A stretch of DNA of 64,000 bases, taken from the NCBI GenBank assembly GCA_022826945.1, contig JAJDTY010000027.1, forward strand, positions 1 through 64,000, read 5' to 3'. Both the position numbers and the translations under genes were made by a program. This stretch comes from Candidatus Binatia bacterium. Lineage in GTDB: Bacteria; Desulfobacterota; Binatia; Bin18. Positions within the stretch are counted from its first letter, which is position 1, and the number at the start of each line of letters is the position of its first letter. The notes under the pieces were generated by a model. That model saw only the letters and a program-made list of their open reading frames with translations, was not told where the DNA came from and made no database searches. This document shows, one piece after another, positions 1-8,076 of the stretch.

Positions 1-201
1 GTCTGCCGTTTCTGTGTAGAGAAGCGTGATTCCATTGACTACAAAGAGACCGCTGTCCTCAAAGATTTTATCACTGAGCGGGGCAAGATTATCCCAAGTC
101 GTATCACCGGGACCTGTGGATGGTGTCAGCGGAAACTGACCTTGGCCATTAAACAGGCAAGGGCGATCGCCTTACTCCCGTATGTGGCGGCACAGGTATA
201 G
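1..201 (+). CDS. rpsR: 30S ribosomal protein S18 (3' part)
   Basis: The reading frame is open from the window edge and ends with TAG; 66 residues are visible. S18 binds 16S rRNA in the platform of the 30S subunit together with S6. The conserved core is readable: a start like VCRFC, then DYKET, ITERGKI, the [12 protein letters not shown] segment and the terminal ARAIALLPY. Two CxxC pairs are present, which is the zinc-ribbon (C+) form of S18 rather than the Cys-less form. It is followed by rplI, as in the common rpsF-rpsR-rplI operon; the 5' end and any rpsF lie outside the window. Confidence 0.95.
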   Translation, partial: VCRFCVEKRDSIDYKETAVLKDFITERGKIIPSRITGTCGWCQRKLTLAIKQARAIALLPYVAAQV

Positions 202-269
202 AGGGGTTGTTCTTCAGGCCTATCGTTTAGTTGCGTTTTTATAGTTGCTTCCGTAGAGTAAGGGCCCAT

Positions 270-722
270 ATGGAAATTATCTTACAAGAAGATGTCGAGA
301 ACCTGGGTGAAATTGGTGACATCGTCAGAGTCAAGGATGGATACGCCCGGAACTATTTGCTCCCGCGCGGCTTAGCGATGACGGCTAGCCGACGTAACGT
401 TCGCGTCTTAGAGCACCAGAAACGTTTGGCCGCAAAGAAAAGAGAACGCGCACAGCAGAATGCCAACGCCGTTCGTGACCGATTGTCCAGCCTCACCCTG
501 TCCATTACGGCTCGTGCTGGAGAAGAGGACAAGCTCTTTGGCTCTGTGACGAATATTGATATTGAAAAGGCGCTTCAGGCACAAGATGTGACTATAGACC
601 GACGAAAAATTATCCTTGCCGAGCCTATTAAACAGCTCGGTACCTATACCGTCCCGATTCGTCTCAGTAGAGACATTGAAGCGAGTGTCACCGTTCAGGT
701 CCGCCCGGAAGATGCCGCGTAG
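270..722 (+). CDS. rplI: 50S ribosomal protein L9
   Basis: A 150-residue protein matching L9, which binds 23S rRNA domain V and projects from the L1 stalk side. The N-terminal signature GEIGDIVRVKDGYARNYLLPRG is at residues 11-33, followed by the long connecting helix rich in Lys/Arg (residues 45-65) and a C-terminal domain. I chose the ATG at 270 (MEIILQEDVENLG) because family members begin here; the open frame runs 13 codons further upstream without homology. It lies 68 bp after rpsR and is likely co-transcribed with it. Confidence 0.95.
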   Translation: MEIILQEDVENLGEIGDIVRVKDGYARNYLLPRGLAMTASRRNVRVLEHQKRLAAKKRERAQQNANAVRDRLSSLTLSITARAGEEDKLFGSVTNIDIEKALQAQDVTIDRRKIILAEPIKQLGTYTVPIRLSRDIEASVTVQVRPEDAA

Positions 723-730
723 CCATTTTC

Positions 731-759
731 TTGACACGCCATAGGAAAGTTGGTACGCA
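731..759 (+). promoter_or_regulatory. possible promoter for tRNA-Val
   Basis: A perfect TTGACA -35 hexamer (731-736) is followed after 17 bp by TACGCA (754-759), a poor -10 that has an extended TGG just upstream. It precedes the hairpin repeat and tRNA-Val. Sequence inspection only. Confidence 0.35.
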
Positions 760-773
760 CCAAGCGACTGAAG

Positions 774-823
774 AGAGTAAACGTGTCCTCCAGTAGATAT
801 GAAATGCTGAACACGTCCACTCT
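774..823 (+). repeat. 50-bp hairpin repeat, copy A
   Basis: A 50-bp imperfect palindrome: arm AGAGTAAACGTGT at the left pairs with ACACGTCCACTCT at the right, with two mismatched positions. A copy of the same length without gaps, with 39 of 50 identical positions, is at 42925-42974. This copy lies between rplI and tRNA-Val, downstream of a possible promoter. It may be a REP-like dispersed element or a structured RNA stop; there is no T-tract of terminator quality after it. Confidence 0.7.
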
Positions 824-846
824 CTTTGAACAGCGGAGCGATCTGC

Positions 847-918
847 AGGCACGTAGCTCAGTGGGAGAGCACTTCCTTGACGCGGAAGGGGTCGGCGGTT
901 CAATCCCGCCCGTGCCTA
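847..918 (+). tRNA. tRNA-Val (anticodon GAC)
   Basis: A full cloverleaf can be drawn. Acceptor arms are AGGCACG/CGTGCCT, the D arm is AGCTCAGTGGGAGAGC, and the anticodon stem CTTCC/GGAAG encloses TTGACGC, so the anticodon is GAC (Val GUC/GUU). The variable loop has five bases and the T arm is GGCGG TTCAATC CCGCC. The discriminator is A at 918, and CCA is not encoded. A perfect intrinsic terminator follows about 80 bp downstream. Confidence 0.95.
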
Positions 919-997
919 TGCCCCAGACTCTACGTACAGCTCAGAATCTTATGACAACGAAGTAAAGTAACCCCCTCTGAACAGGTGAATGAGGGGG

Positions 998-1036
998 AAA
1001 GAGGCATCGGAGATGGATGATGCCTCTTTTCTTTTT
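998..1036 (+). terminator. intrinsic terminator between tRNA-Val and thrS
   Basis: A perfect 11-bp stem (AAAGAGGCATC at 998-1008, GATGCCTCTTT at 1019-1029) with a 10-base loop is followed by a broken T-tract ending at 1036. It probably ends the tRNA-Val transcript. A second hairpin, CCCCCTC with GAGGGGG, lies just before it (about 971-996). The thrS frame is open through the terminator, which argues that thrS translation starts after it. Confidence 0.85.
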
Positions 1037-1039
1037 CAG

Positions 1040-2953
1040 ATGAACGATATTGCTCCACATAAGACCTCCGGCACCAGTGAGCGGCCTACTGACAACAGGA
1101 CGAACGCTGGTGTGGCAAAGGACCTCAGCCGGCATTTCTCAAAAGCCATCGCTGCCCGCGTGGATGGAAAAATCGTCGATGTGTCCTCCCCTTTGGTCAC
1201 TGAGAAGGCTGAGCCTATTTCTCCTTCCTCTCCTGAGGGGCTCGAAGTCCTGCGTCATTCGACTGCCCACCTCATGGCACAAGCAGTGAAACGCCTCTTT
1301 CCCGAAGTCCAAATCACGATTGGCCCGGTGATCGAAAGTGGGTTCTACTACGACTTTAAGCATGATCGCTCCTTCACTCCTGAGGACTTAGAGCGTATCG
1401 AAGCGGAGATGCAGGCCATTGTCAAAGAAAACCTCCCGGTCAGCCGTGAAGAAGTGCCACGCAATGACGCCGTTCGCTTCTTCTCCCAGATGGGCGAGGC
1501 TTATAAAGCTGAGATTATCGCCGGCATCCCGGAGGATGAAATCGTCTCACTTTACCGGCAGGGCGAGTTTGTCGACCTGTGTCGTGGCCCGCACGTCCCG
1601 TCAACCGGCCGACTCCAGGCCTTTAAACTCACCAGCGTGGCTGGTGCGTATTGGCGGGGCGACGAAAAAAACGAGATGCTCCAACGCATCTACGGGACGG
1701 CCTTTGCGACGCCAAAGGAACTCCGCCAACACCTCGCATTGCTTGAGGAAGCCAAACGGCGTGACCATCGTCGCCTGGGCAAAGAGCTCGATCTGTTCAG
1801 CTTTAATCCAGTTGCACCCGGTAGCCCGTTTTTTCACCCCAAAGGGGCCTTGATCTATAATGAACTGGTCTCATATATGCGCGGGCTCTACCAGCGTTAT
1901 GGCTACCAGGAAGTGCTGACGCCGCAGATCTTTGATGTTGATCTCTGGCGCCGTTCCGGCCACTACGACAACTACAAAGAAAATATGTTCTTTACTGAGG
2001 TTGAAGGGCGCGACTTTGGTGTCAAGCCCATGAATTGCCCTGGGCATACCTATATCTATGCGGCAAAAAAGCATTCCTATCGGGACCTGCCGCTGCGCTA
2101 TGCGGACTTTGCCCGCCTGCACCGCTTCGAGCGTTCGGGTGTTTTAGCCGGTTTGACCCGGGTGCGTTCATTCTCTCAGGACGATGCGCATATTTTTTGC
2201 ACTCCAGAACAAATCGAAAGTGAAGTCAGTAGCGTCCTACGTATGATTAACGAGGTCTATCAGACCTTTGGCTTCGAGGAGGTGTATTTCTATCTTTCGA
2301 CGCGGCCGGAAAAGCGGCTGGGCGACGATGCAACCTGGGACAGAGCGGAAGCGGCCCTGGCTGGAGCGCTCAAGGCGAATGAGGTGAGCTACGAAGTGAA
2401 TGTCGCGGATGGCGCCTTTTATGGACCCAAAATTGACTTCATCGTTCTCGATGCCTTACGCCGTGAATGGCAACTCGCAACGATTCAGCTCGACTTTATG
2501 CTGCCCGAACGCTTTGACCTGAGCTATGTCACCGCTAACGGGGACGAAGCCCGGCCGGTGATGATCCATCGCGCAGTCTTAGGGGCCGTCGAACGCTTTA
2601 TGGGCATCCTGATCGAACACTGTGGTGGGGATTTCCCGCTCTGGCTGGCCCCAGTTCAGGTGAAGATTGTGACGGTCACAGATAATCAGGACGCGTACGC
2701 GCGGCAGGTCGACGCCCAGCTCAGGCAGGCCGGGATTCGTTGCGAATTGGACCTGCGAAACGAGAAGCTGGGCTATAAAATTCGAGAAGCGGAAGTCCAG
2801 AAAATTCCGTACACCGTCGTCATTGGAGATAAAGAGGTACAAGCCGGGACCGTGGCCCCACGGGCGCGCAAGCGAGAGAAAGTCGCCCCGCTGTCCGTGC
2901 AAGCTTTTATTGAGCGCTTGAACCGTGAACGTATCCCAGGAGGTGTATCATAG
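1040..2953 (+). CDS. thrS: threonine--tRNA ligase
   Basis: Charges tRNA-Thr with threonine in the cytoplasm. The 637-residue protein has the editing (SAD) domain with HSTAHLMAQA at about residues 72-81 and the class II core, including GVKPMNCPGH, VRSFSQDDAH and the arginine-bearing HRAVLGAVERF motif 3, then the anticodon-binding domain (VQVKIVTVTDNQ onward). The first roughly 30 residues of the usual TGS domain are degenerate: the LPDGS-like strand is not recognisable, but the length fits a start at ATG 1040. That ATG directly follows a terminator and has no Shine-Dalgarno sequence; starts at 989 or 1013 are alternatives. The stop overlaps the infC start. Confidence 0.93.
   Translation: MNDIAPHKTSGTSERPTDNRTNAGVAKDLSRHFSKAIAARVDGKIVDVSSPLVTEKAEPISPSSPEGLEVLRHSTAHLMAQAVKRLFPEVQITIGPVIESGFYYDFKHDRSFTPEDLERIEAEMQAIVKENLPVSREEVPRNDAVRFFSQMGEAYKAEIIAGIPEDEIVSLYRQGEFVDLCRGPHVPSTGRLQAFKLTSVAGAYWRGDEKNEMLQRIYGTAFATPKELRQHLALLEEAKRRDHRRLGKELDLFSFNPVAPGSPFFHPKGALIYNELVSYMRGLYQRYGYQEVLTPQIFDVDLWRRSGHYDNYKENMFFTEVEGRDFGVKPMNCPGHTYIYAAKKHSYRDLPLRYADFARLHRFERSGVLAGLTRVRSFSQDDAHIFCTPEQIESEVSSVLRMINEVYQTFGFEEVYFYLSTRPEKRLGDDATWDRAEAALAGALKANEVSYEVNVADGAFYGPKIDFIVLDALRREWQLATIQLDFMLPERFDLSYVTANGDEARPVMIHRAVLGAVERFMGILIEHCGGDFPLWLAPVQVKIVTVTDNQDAYARQVDAQLRQAGIRCELDLRNEKLGYKIREAEVQKIPYTVVIGDKEVQAGTVAPRARKREKVAPLSVQAFIERLNRERIPGGVS
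2938..2952 (+). promoter_or_regulatory. ribosome-binding site and non-AUG start of infC
   Basis: A strong AGGAGGT (2938-2944) sits inside the last codons of thrS, five bases before the in-frame triplet ATA (2950-2952). The ATA overlaps the thrS TAG stop (2951-2953). No ATG or GTG lies at a suitable distance in this frame, so ATA (or the adjacent ATC at 2947) is the initiation codon. Rare AUU/AUC/AUA starts on infC are the known basis of IF3 autoregulation. Confidence 0.85.
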
Positions 2954-3465
2954 CTAAAGAAGCGGGAACTCGGATTAACCAGCAGATTCGCGCGCGGGAA
3001 GTCCGGGTCATCGACGTCAACGGGGAGCAGATTGGGATTCAGCCGCTAGGCGAGGCCTTCCGGACCGCGCTCGGCCAAGAGCTTGACTTGGTTGAAATTG
3101 CTCCAAACTCCTCTCCGCCGGTCTGCCGCATCATGGACTACGGCAAGTACCGCTACCTGCAGAAGAAGAAGGTGCAGGAGTCCAAGAAGCACCAGACCCA
3201 AGTGATGGTTAAAGAAGTCAAGCTTGGGGCGCGTACCAGTGAGCACGATGTTGACTTCAAAATTAACCATATCCGCCGCTTTATCGAGAAAAAACACCGG
3301 GTCAAGGTCTCTGTCTTTTTCCGAGGACGGGAGATCACCCACCCGGAGATTGGGAAAGAATTGCTCGACCGTGTCTATGAAAAAATCGAAGATGTCGCCT
3401 CTCTTGAGACACCACAGCCTCGTATGGAGGGACGAAATATGTCAATTCTTGTTGTTCCGAGGTAA
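2950..3465 (+). CDS. infC: translation initiation factor IF-3
   Basis: A 171-residue IF3, which binds the 30S subunit, prevents premature 50S joining and discriminates against non-AUG starts. The N domain begins with residues (M)[21 protein letters not shown], and the signature [14 protein letters not shown] and the [10 protein letters not shown]-domain entry are clear. The start is ATA (or ATC one codon earlier), set by the Shine-Dalgarno sequence at 2938-2944. Such a start is expected to be suppressed by abundant IF3, giving negative feedback. The gene is translationally coupled to thrS and followed after 2 bp by rpmI. The protein ends MSILVVPR, where many homologs have a MxMVLAPK-like end. 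Confidence 0.94.
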   Translation: MAKEAGTRINQQIRAREVRVIDVNGEQIGIQPLGEAFRTALGQELDLVEIAPNSSPPVCRIMDYGKYRYLQKKKVQESKKHQTQVMVKEVKLGARTSEHDVDFKINHIRRFIEKKHRVKVSVFFRGREITHPEIGKELLDRVYEKIEDVASLETPQPRMEGRNMSILVVPR

Positions 3466-3467
3466 CT

Positions 3468-3665
3468 ATGCCCAAAATTAAAACTCGCCGTGGAGCGGCA
3501 AAACGATTTAAGATCACCGGCAGTGGCAAGGTGCGCCGCCGTCGCGCCTACCTGCGTCACATTCTGTCGACGAAGACTCGAAAACAGAAACGGAATCTCC
3601 GCCAGCCAACGCTTGTTTCAGACTCCGAGGCCAAGGCGATCAAAAAACTGATTCCCTACTTATAG
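3468..3665 (+). CDS. rpmI: 50S ribosomal protein L35
   Basis: A 65-residue, strongly basic protein. It starts [20 protein letters not shown] and has the [12 protein letters not shown] segment typical of L35, which sits near the exit tunnel region of the 50S subunit. It begins two bases after the infC stop, with its AGGT ribosome-binding site inside the infC end, so the two are likely translated together. It forms the classic infC-rpmI-rplT block. Confidence 0.96.
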   Translation: MPKIKTRRGAAKRFKITGSGKVRRRRAYLRHILSTKTRKQKRNLRQPTLVSDSEAKAIKKLIPYL

Positions 3666-3686
3666 AGACGGAGAGGAGTAGTTCGT

Positions 3687-4046
3687 ATGCCACGCGCAAA
3701 ACGCGGCTTTAAGGCACGCCGGCGCCGAAAGCGGATTCTCAAACTGGCCAAAGGGTATACTGGCGGGCGCCGGCGCCAGTATCGTCAGGCACGTGAAACC
3801 GTTGAGCGGAGCCTGGTCTACGCCTACCGAGACCGACGGAATAAAAAGCGTGACTTCCGGCGTTTATGGACTATCCGGATCAATGCGGCCGCACGACTGA
3901 ATGGGCTGAGTTACAGTCGGCTCATATATGGTTTGTCTCAGGCTGGTGTTGAAATTGATCGAAAGATTCTGGCCGCTCTAGCCATGCAAGACCCGCAGGC
4001 ATTTACCGCAGTGACAGACATGGCAAAGCAGCGTCTGGCAGCCTAG
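3687..4046 (+). CDS. rplT: 50S ribosomal protein L20
   Basis: A 119-residue L20, an early 50S assembly protein. Readable marks are [22 protein letters not shown] at the N terminus, then [17 protein letters not shown] and [26 protein letters not shown] ribosome-binding site precedes the ATG. L20 is a translational repressor of rpmI-rplT in several bacteria; I saw no defined leader structure here. The gene that normally follows, pheS, is on the other strand further on. Confidence 0.96.
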   Translation: MPRAKRGFKARRRRKRILKLAKGYTGGRRRQYRQARETVERSLVYAYRDRRNKKRDFRRLWTIRINAAARLNGLSYSRLIYGLSQAGVEIDRKILAALAMQDPQAFTAVTDMAKQRLAA

Positions 4047-4082
4047 CGGGTTGCTTCGCCGCTTGTGTCGCCCTTCCTTCCC

Positions 4083-6461
4083 CTAACGGAGGCGCAGACC
4101 CTTCGATTGCAGGAAAGCGATATACTTCTGCTGGAACGCTTCTATTTGCTCTCCTGTGAGAGTGCTGTCCTGAGATTCAATCCAGTACCGGAAAGTATAG
4201 CTGGCCGTCCCTTCCGCTAGTCCCTTGCCCTGATAGAGAGCCATGAATTCTCTCTTTTTCAGCAGGGCGTGAGAAAACTCGTCGAGCGTGCGGACCAACT
4301 CAGCAAAACCCGATTGAGCGCTGGCCACAATAGAGAAGTCAAACCACGAGCCAGGATAGCGAGAGGCCGGGGTATAGCTGGTGGCCGGAAAAATGGGTCC
4401 CTCAAGCCTGTCGAAGTCGAGTTCGAACCAGACTACCTGAGCGGCGGGGGCAATTTTCTCCAAGAGGGGATCGGACAAAAAGCCAAGCTGGCCGACTCCC
4501 GCGCCTTGGAGTGTGATGTCAACATACCCGCCGGGCGTATGCCACGGTGCGGTCGTTGTCGTGGCAGGAACAAATGTTAATATGCCTAGGCTGAGCTGTT
4601 CAGCGAGTGCCTCAAGGGTACCTTTGATCTGGCGAAAATGCTCTTCCAAATTCCCCAGGCGTTCGTGTTGACAGCTTGCCCCAGCCAACACATTCTTCTC
4701 TATGCAATCCTGTTCACCGGCAGGGAGATAGATCCGCCCCAGCTCAAAGATGCGGAAATGATCCCGCAGGACGGTGTTTTTCTTCACAACGGCAAAAATA
4801 TTGGTGAGCAGTGTGGTCTGGAGCCGGACATTATGCTCTGCGCTGGGGTTGGCCATCTCCAGTGTTGCTTCAGGCTCGTAGCCCAGCGTCTTGAGCCAAG
4901 TTTCATCAAACCAGCTATAATTGTGAATCTCCGAGAACCCATGAGCCTGTGCGAGAATACGCCGGGCTTTATGCTGGGTCCGCAGACGATCGTTAAGGAC
5001 CACACGCTCGACCGAGAAGTTTGGCATCTTTGGTTCGAGGTTGTCATAGCCCTGAATACGGGTGACTTCTTCCAGAATATCAACGGGCAGAGAGATGTCT
5101 TTCTCGCTCCGAAACGGAGGGATGCCAACGGAGAGGGTGTTGTTCGCCATACTGGCTTCAAAACCGAGTGAGGCCAGTACGGACACAATCCTGTCTTGGG
5201 CAAGCGGGTTGCCTATTCGTCGATCAAAGAATTCAGTCGGAATATCGAGATATCGGGTCTGGTCTTTCAGCGTTCCCTGAGCGGTGAACCGAGAGTGCAC
5301 CTGAGGCTGAAGGCCGGATTCGAGCAGTAAGTGGAGAAAGCGCTCGGTTGCAGTTTTTGTATTCGCCGGTGGCTGTTGCTTCTCAAAACGTTGACTGGCA
5401 TCGGTGTGGATACCGAGCCGGGTGGCGGTCCGGCGAATGCGCGCATCCTTAAAATTTGCACTCTCAAGCAGTAGGCTGGTGGTTGTCTCGCTGACCTCAC
5501 TATTCAGTCCACCCATAATGCCGGCGAGAGCAATTGGCTCGCGTTCATTCCAGATCATCAGATCTTCCGGGATCATGTGCCGCACTTGGCCGTCAAGCGT
5601 TGTGAACGGACCCGTTGTTCCAAACGGGGCGACGCGGACGGCCTGAAGACGGCTCGCGTCGAACGCGTGCATGGGCTGGCCGAGTTCAAGCATGACGTAA
5701 TTCGTGAGATCGACCAGAATATTGAACGTGCGCTGTCCCAGGGCATGTAGCCGGCATTGCAGCGCCAGTGGCGAGGGCAGGGCGGCTACCCCGGTCATCT
5801 CAATACAGCAATAACAGGGACAATTTTCGGGATCGTCAAGGGTCAGTGGATAGGCGGGTAAGTCGTTGTACTGTGTCACATCGACCAGTTGGAGAGGACG
5901 TAACGGTCGCTCAAAAATGGCGGCAACTTCGCGTGCGATCCCGTAGTGGCCCCACAGGTCGGGACGGTGGGTCAGGCTCTTATTGTCGATTTCAAGCAGG
6001 GTGTCTGAGGAGGGAATGAGGTCGGCCAGAGCAGCCCCGCTCTCAAGGGACTCAGGAAGGTCAAGGATACTGAAATGTCCGCCGCCCATGCCCAATTCCT
6101 CGGACGAGCACAAGATCCCCTGACTCGTTTTCCCACCAACCTGCCTTTCGGTAATCGTCTGCCCCCCGGCAATCGTTACCCCAGCGGGGGCAAAAGCTGA
6201 TTTCATCCCCTCTCGCACATTGGGCGCCCCGCAGACCGTCGTAAACTGCTCTGTTCCACACGCAACGGAAACGAAGGTGAGCTGATCGCCCAGTAGCTCG
6301 ATCGATACGACCTGACCGATACGGACTCCATCGAGGGAGCGAACCAGGGTTTCAACTCCTTCTACCTCAGCTGTCGCCATGGTGAGTCGGTGCGCAATCG
6401 TTTGTGGTGAGAGGTCTGAGAGATCGACATATTGGGCGATCCAGTCAAGGGAGATATGCAT
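4083..6461 (-). CDS. pheT: phenylalanine--tRNA ligase beta subunit
   Basis: A 792-residue PheT, the non-catalytic large subunit of the (alpha-beta)2 PheRS. It carries the tRNA-binding OB domain (residues about 40-150), the B3/B4 editing region containing IDNKSLTHRPDLWGHYG, the B5 domain, and a C-terminal anticodon-recognition fold. The start is ATG with homologous MHISLDWIAQYV. It lies 13 bp downstream of pheS on the minus strand and converges with rplT, only 36 bp apart, an orientation reversed relative to the usual rplT-pheS-pheT order. Confidence 0.95.
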   Translation of the reverse strand: MHISLDWIAQYVDLSDLSPQTIAHRLTMATAEVEGVETLVRSLDGVRIGQVVSIELLGDQLTFVSVACGTEQFTTVCGAPNVREGMKSAFAPAGVTIAGGQTITERQVGGKTSQGILCSSEELGMGGGHFSILDLPESLESGAALADLIPSSDTLLEIDNKSLTHRPDLWGHYGIAREVAAIFERPLRPLQLVDVTQYNDLPAYPLTLDDPENCPCYCCIEMTGVAALPSPLALQCRLHALGQRTFNILVDLTNYVMLELGQPMHAFDASRLQAVRVAPFGTTGPFTTLDGQVRHMIPEDLMIWNEREPIALAGIMGGLNSEVSETTTSLLLESANFKDARIRRTATRLGIHTDASQRFEKQQPPANTKTATERFLHLLLESGLQPQVHSRFTAQGTLKDQTRYLDIPTEFFDRRIGNPLAQDRIVSVLASLGFEASMANNTLSVGIPPFRSEKDISLPVDILEEVTRIQGYDNLEPKMPNFSVERVVLNDRLRTQHKARRILAQAHGFSEIHNYSWFDETWLKTLGYEPEATLEMANPSAEHNVRLQTTLLTNIFAVVKKNTVLRDHFRIFELGRIYLPAGEQDCIEKNVLAGASCQHERLGNLEEHFRQIKGTLEALAEQLSLGILTFVPATTTTAPWHTPGGYVDITLQGAGVGQLGFLSDPLLEKIAPAAQVVWFELDFDRLEGPIFPATSYTPASRYPGSWFDFSIVASAQSGFAELVRTLDEFSHALLKKREFMALYQGKGLAEGTASYTFRYWIESQDSTLTGEQIEAFQQKYIAFLQSKGLRLR

Positions 6462-6474
6462 GGCTGGCTCCTAC

Positions 6475-7488
6475 TCAGACGGCTGCCGGGAATTGCTCGC
6501 AAAAGCGAAGATCGCCCGAGTTCAGAAGCCGAATATCTGGAATATTATATTTCATCATGGCTAGGCGGGTGAGACCGAGGCCAAAGGCGAATCCGCTATA
6601 ACGGTCCGGGTCGACCTGACCAAATTCAAGGACCCGAGGATGCACGAGGCCACACGGCAGCAGTTCAATCCAGCCGGATTTTTTACAGGTTGAACAGCCC
6701 TCACTTGCACAGATCAGACATTGGATGTCGAGCTCAAAGCCGGGCTCGACAAAAGGGAAATAGCCCGGACGTAAGCGTACCGTGACCTCTCGATGAAAGA
6801 CCGCGGTCAGCACGGTGCGCATAACCGCAATCAGATTCGCGACAGAAATTTCTCTGTCCACCATCAGACCTTCGAGTTGGTAGAAGGTATTCTCATGGCT
6901 TGGGTCAATGGCTTCATTCCGAAAACAACGGCCCGGAAAGACGGCCCGAACAGGTGCGCCATAGTGCTCTAAGGCACGGACCTGATTGGCCGAAGTATGC
7001 GTCCGGAGTAGCAATCCATTCTTGAGCCAGTAGGTATCCTGCATGTCTCGTGCAGGGTGGTCGCGGGGGATGTTCAGGCTCTCGAAATTATAAAAGTCCG
7101 TCTCCACGTGGTAACCGTCCAGGATCATAAATCCCAGGGATTGAAAGATTTCTTCGAGCTCCAGTTGGACAAGAGAAATCGGATGAAGGTGGCCGAGGTG
7201 GCTGTTGAGGCCCGGAAGCGTCATATCGATGCTCGGCGGGGCGAGGGTCGTACTAGTCTGTCGCGCCTGTGCGGCTGCGACCTGCTGCTCTGCAAAGCGT
7301 TTCAATTCATTGAACTGCTGTCCAAAGCGTTTCTTTTCATCTGCTGACATTGCTGAGAAATCAGCATTTTTTCGCAGCAGGGTGATCGCTCCTTTCCGTC
7401 CGAGATAGCGAACGCGTACAGCTTCGATGTCTTGGCTTGTTGTTGCGGCGGTCAGGTCTTCACTCAACTGAGTACGGATCTCCTGCAA
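6475..7488 (-). CDS. pheS: phenylalanine--tRNA ligase alpha subunit
   Basis: The catalytic subunit of PheRS; 337 residues from the chosen start. Class II signatures include HPARDMQDTYWL, the LLRTHTSANQVRALE motif 2 stretch, RNEAIDPSHENTFYQLEG and the final FAFGLGLTRLAMMKY motif 3. The N-terminal coiled-coil region precedes it. I chose TTG at 7488 because GGAGG lies 7 bases upstream (7496-7500) and homologs start near there; the frame stays open to GTG 7608 without homology. It forms an operon with pheT. A CxxCxxxxCxxC-like cluster (QCLICASEGCSTCKKSGW) sits at about residues 264-281. Confidence 0.93.
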   Translation of the reverse strand: MQEIRTQLSEDLTAATTSQDIEAVRVRYLGRKGAITLLRKNADFSAMSADEKKRFGQQFNELKRFAEQQVAAAQARQTSTTLAPPSIDMTLPGLNSHLGHLHPISLVQLELEEIFQSLGFMILDGYHVETDFYNFESLNIPRDHPARDMQDTYWLKNGLLLRTHTSANQVRALEHYGAPVRAVFPGRCFRNEAIDPSHENTFYQLEGLMVDREISVANLIAVMRTVLTAVFHREVTVRLRPGYFPFVEPGFELDIQCLICASEGCSTCKKSGWIELLPCGLVHPRVLEFGQVDPDRYSGFAFGLGLTRLAMMKYNIPDIRLLNSGDLRFCEQFPAAV

Positions 7489-7625
7489 GGGGTGTCCTCC
7501 TTCACTCTCTTTGTTCTTTATCCTAGCGTTGGGCCCTCTTTGCTGAAAGCCCTCCTGATAAGAAGGCATCAAGGAGCAGGTAAACTTGACTTCAAGACAT
7601 GGCTCCACTATGCTCGCAACGTTGC

Positions 7626-7638
7626 TATTTATAATATT
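7626..7638. promoter_or_regulatory. AT-rich core of the pheS/ihfA divergent region
   Basis: The 293-bp gap between the divergent pheS and ihfA has one AT-rich island, TATTTATAATATT. It could supply a -10 element on either strand, but no good -35 is placed correctly. No terminator, repeat or small gene was recognised in the gap. Confidence 0.25.
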
Positions 7639-7781
7639 GTCGTGGTATTACACAGTCTTGCGCTTCTTATCCGTTGCCTGGGGAGTAGCGTATGCGTCTG
7701 GTTAAACGGGCTCCTGCCTGTGTGATATGAGCTGAAAGCTTCCTTGCCTCCTACTGTTGGAGGATGATGGTGAGGCCCTGT

Positions 7782-8069
7782 ATGACAAAAGCAGACATTG
7801 TTGAGCATATTTACGAGAAGGTCGGCTTTTCGAAAAAAGAAGCGACCGAGGTGGTTGAGTCGATCTTCGAAATCATCAAAGGCCATCTCGAAAAAGGAGA
7901 AAAGGTTAAAATCTCCAGCTTTGGGAATTTCGTCATTAACGAGAAACATCCGCGTAAAGGACGGAATCCACAGACCGGGGAAGAAATTATTATATCTGGC
8001 CGTCGTGTGTTGTCGTTTAAACCGAGTCCTGTCTTGAAAAAGGCTATTAACCCACTCCTCCAAGACTGA
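7782..8069 (+). CDS. ihfA: integration host factor alpha subunit (HU/IHF family)
   Basis: A 95-residue DNA-bending protein. The N-terminal helices (MTKADIVEHIYEKVGFSKKEA), SSFGNF and the GRNPQTGEEIIISGRRVLSFKPS beta-arm region with the intercalating Pro are all present. Its place after the PheRS locus and before a MerR gene marks it as IhfA rather than HU. I chose ATG 7782 with TGAGG upstream; ATG 7764 sits too close to the GGAGG. It ends TGA, showing that TGA is used as an ordinary stop here. Confidence 0.9.
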   Translation: MTKADIVEHIYEKVGFSKKEATEVVESIFEIIKGHLEKGEKVKISSFGNFVINEKHPRKGRNPQTGEEIIISGRRVLSFKPSPVLKKAINPLLQD

Positions 8070-8076
8070 GCTTGTC

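Noticed and set aside
919-1039. T-box riboswitch before thrS
   Set aside because: The stretch is too short and no T-box consensus bulge or Stem I is present; the terminator is explained by tRNA-Val.
1040-2953. Frameshift at the thrS 5' end
   Set aside because: Neither alternative frame gives a TGS-like sequence, so a simple frameshift does not explain the degenerate N terminus.
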